From: Paenibacillus sp. FSL H7-0331
GTDB lineage: Bacteria; Bacillota; Bacilli; Paenibacillales; NBRC-103111
Reading direction: 5' to 3'
DNA: 5,557 nt
NCBI RefSeq assembly: GCF_001956045.1
Contig: NZ_MRTH01000097.1
Coordinates: 1-5,557 of the forward strand
Shown here piece by piece: positions 5,004 through 5,557 of this stretch. Each line of letters begins with the position of its first letter. Position 1 is the first letter of the stretch. The notes beneath the pieces are model-generated. The model was not told the DNA's origin, did not search any database, and saw only the letters and a list, made by a program, of their open reading frames with translations. The translations under genes were made by a program, and so were the position numbers.

Positions 5004-5359
5004 ATGAAAACACGAAAAATAGAATTAAATGAGGTAGCGGTAAGATTTCTCTAAAAGCAACAGACAAATTTTTCTAAGTCGATACTACAACCGCAGTAGG
5101 TAAAGCAATGTTTCGTATGCTTGCAGTTATAGCTGAGCTAGAGCGCGATATTATTAGCGAAAGAACGCTTTTAAGACTCACCGCGGCAAGAGCAAGAGGT
5201 AGAAAAGGTGGCAGACCTAAGACAGATGACAAGAAAATCAAACAAGCGATGAAGCTTTACGATAGTAAGGAATATTCGTTGACGTAGATCGTTGAATTAA
5301 CAGGCGTTTCAAAACCTGAGTTGTATCATGAATTGGAAAAACGGAAGATAATTTCATAG
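5004..5359 (+). pseudogene. Serine recombinase (resolvase/invertase type) remnant, C-terminal half
   Basis: The clear match starts at 5081: DTTTAVGKAMFRMLAVIAELERDII, then SERT, AARARGRKGGRPK and a C-terminal helix-turn-helix (IVELTGVSKPELYHELEKRKII). This is the second half of a resolvase/DNA-invertase-type enzyme: the long E helix, the DNA-binding arm and HTH_7. Upstream, MKTRKIELNEVAVRF (frame from 5004) followed by ISLKATDKFF (one base off, from 5045) continues the family pattern (GVRFISL before DTTTA), so there is a frameshift near 5045. Two in-frame stops follow: TAA at 5075 and TAG at 5285, the latter inside the HTH where a Gln, Lys or Glu would be expected. The N-terminal catalytic part with the nucleophilic Ser is absent from the window. 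It natively ends at TAG 5357. Its position right after the split terminator suggests leftovers of an older mobile element. Confidence 0.8.
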
Positions 5360-5378
5360 GATGGTTAATAATTGGTGA

Positions 5379-5399
5379 AGCATCTTGATTAAAGATGCT
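5379..5399 (+). terminator. Hairpin 1 after the recombinase remnant
   Basis: AGCATCTT (5379-5386) and AAGATGCT (5392-5399) form a perfect 8-bp stem with a GATTA loop, 20 bases after the remnant's stop codon. No T tail follows. It may stack with the next hairpin one base downstream. Confidence 0.4.
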
Positions 5400-5400
5400 C

Positions 5401-5435
5401 AGGCTGTCGAGAAAGTCTCGATAGCCTTCTTTATG
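5401..5435 (+). terminator. Rho-independent terminator (hairpin 2)
   Basis: AGGCTGTCGAGA (5401-5412) and TCTCGATAGCCT (5416-5427) form a 12-bp stem with one G-T pair and an AAG loop, followed by TCTTTATG. This is the likely native terminator of the serine recombinase gene and separates it from the next promoter. Confidence 0.65.
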
Positions 5436-5445
5436 TCTGAATTGT

Positions 5446-5476
5446 TTAAGACGGCACCGCGTTAATGTTGTATAAT
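5446..5476 (+). promoter_or_regulatory. Sigma-A-like promoter of the last gene
   Basis: TATAAT (5471-5476) is a perfect -10 hexamer. The best -35 candidates (TTAAGA at 5446 with a 19-base gap, or TAAGAC at 5447 with 18) are weak. It sits between the recombinase terminator and the start of the right-edge gene, with a leader of about 25-30 bases. Confidence 0.5.
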
Positions 5477-5492
5477 ATAAGTAACTAATTAT

Positions 5493-5509
5493 AGAACGGA
5501 TGGTGTTCT
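5493..5509. promoter_or_regulatory. Possible operator, AGAAC-N7-GTTCT
   Basis: AGAAC (5493-5497) and GTTCT (5505-5509) are perfect inverted copies separated by seven bases. The palindrome lies between the likely transcription start and the first codons of the last gene, and overlaps its possible Shine-Dalgarno. The arms are short, so chance is possible. It is not a Bacillus LexA box, which needs a 4-base spacer. Confidence 0.3.
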
Positions 5510-5511
5510 TC

Positions 5512-5557
5512 GTGCTGCGTTCTAACCGAGAAAAACAACAAGTGTATGAATTTGTTT
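5512..5557 (+). CDS. Start of an unidentified gene, cut by the window edge
   Basis: From GTG at 5512 the frame reads LRSNREKQQVYEFV and stays open to the last base. An in-frame ATG at 5500 would add VFFV to the front. GTG is preferred because GGATGGTG (5498-5505) lies six bases before it, while nothing Shine-Dalgarno-like precedes the ATG. The fifteen codons are polar and helix-forming, as in the first helix of many DNA-binding regulators, but this is far too little to name it. The TATAAT at 5471 supports a real gene here. Confidence 0.45.
   Translation, partial: MLRSNREKQQVYEFV

Noticed and set aside
5493..5509. LexA/SOS box
   Set aside because: The Bacillus consensus is CGAAC-N4-GTTCG; here the spacer is seven bases and the outer bases differ.
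1..5557. CRISPR array, tRNA or rRNA genes
   Set aside because: I saw no regularly spaced short repeats and no tRNA- or rRNA-like sequence on either strand.

Overview
The window looks like a chromosomal stretch of a spore-forming Bacillota, most likely Paenibacillus or a close relative. This is inferred from the purine-rich Shine-Dalgarno sequences, the moderate to low GC, a secreted beta-helix polysaccharidase of the kind common in Paenibacillus, and an IS3-family element whose proteins read like Paenibacillus ones. No 16S or other taxonomic marker is present.

Layout, left to right: (1) 1-2013, the 3' two thirds or so of a secreted polysaccharide-degrading enzyme, with a right-handed parallel beta-helix related to GH28 followed by two near-identical tandem concanavalin A-like domains. 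(2) 2014-2607, an AT-rich intergenic stretch with two good rho-independent terminator hairpins and a few weaker ones. (3) 2613-3665, a low-GC accessory block. It holds a small helix-turn-helix protein overlapping (ATGA) a collapsed HNH-nuclease-like gene, then coiled-coil-like coding debris in another frame, then an intact pentapeptide-repeat protein. (4) 3715-4927, a degenerate IS3-family insertion sequence on the minus strand with orfA, a frameshifted and internally deleted orfB, 11-bp perfect termini and a 4-bp target duplication (CCCT). (5) about 5004-5359, the decayed C-terminal half of a resolvase/invertase-type serine recombinase with a frameshift and two in-frame stops. (6) 5379-5430, two tandem hairpins ending the recombinase region. 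(7) a promoter-like TATAAT and the first codons of a gene that runs off the right edge.

The most informative observation appears when the IS is removed. The bases on either side rejoin into a perfect-looking rho-independent terminator: an 11-bp stem with one G-T pair, a 7-nt loop and a TTTTCTTTTT tail. The IS therefore landed in the loop of the terminator that ended the pentapeptide-repeat gene. The IS has since lost the end of orfB, including the third catalytic residue, but kept both tips.

Overall, an ordinary carbohydrate-degradation gene is followed by a graveyard of mobile and selfish-element genes (HNH-like, IS3, serine recombinase). Among these only the small HTH gene and the pentapeptide-repeat gene still look translatable. 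I do not see a complete new multi-gene system. The HTH/HNH/pentapeptide block and the IS-in-terminator arrangement deserve follow-up.
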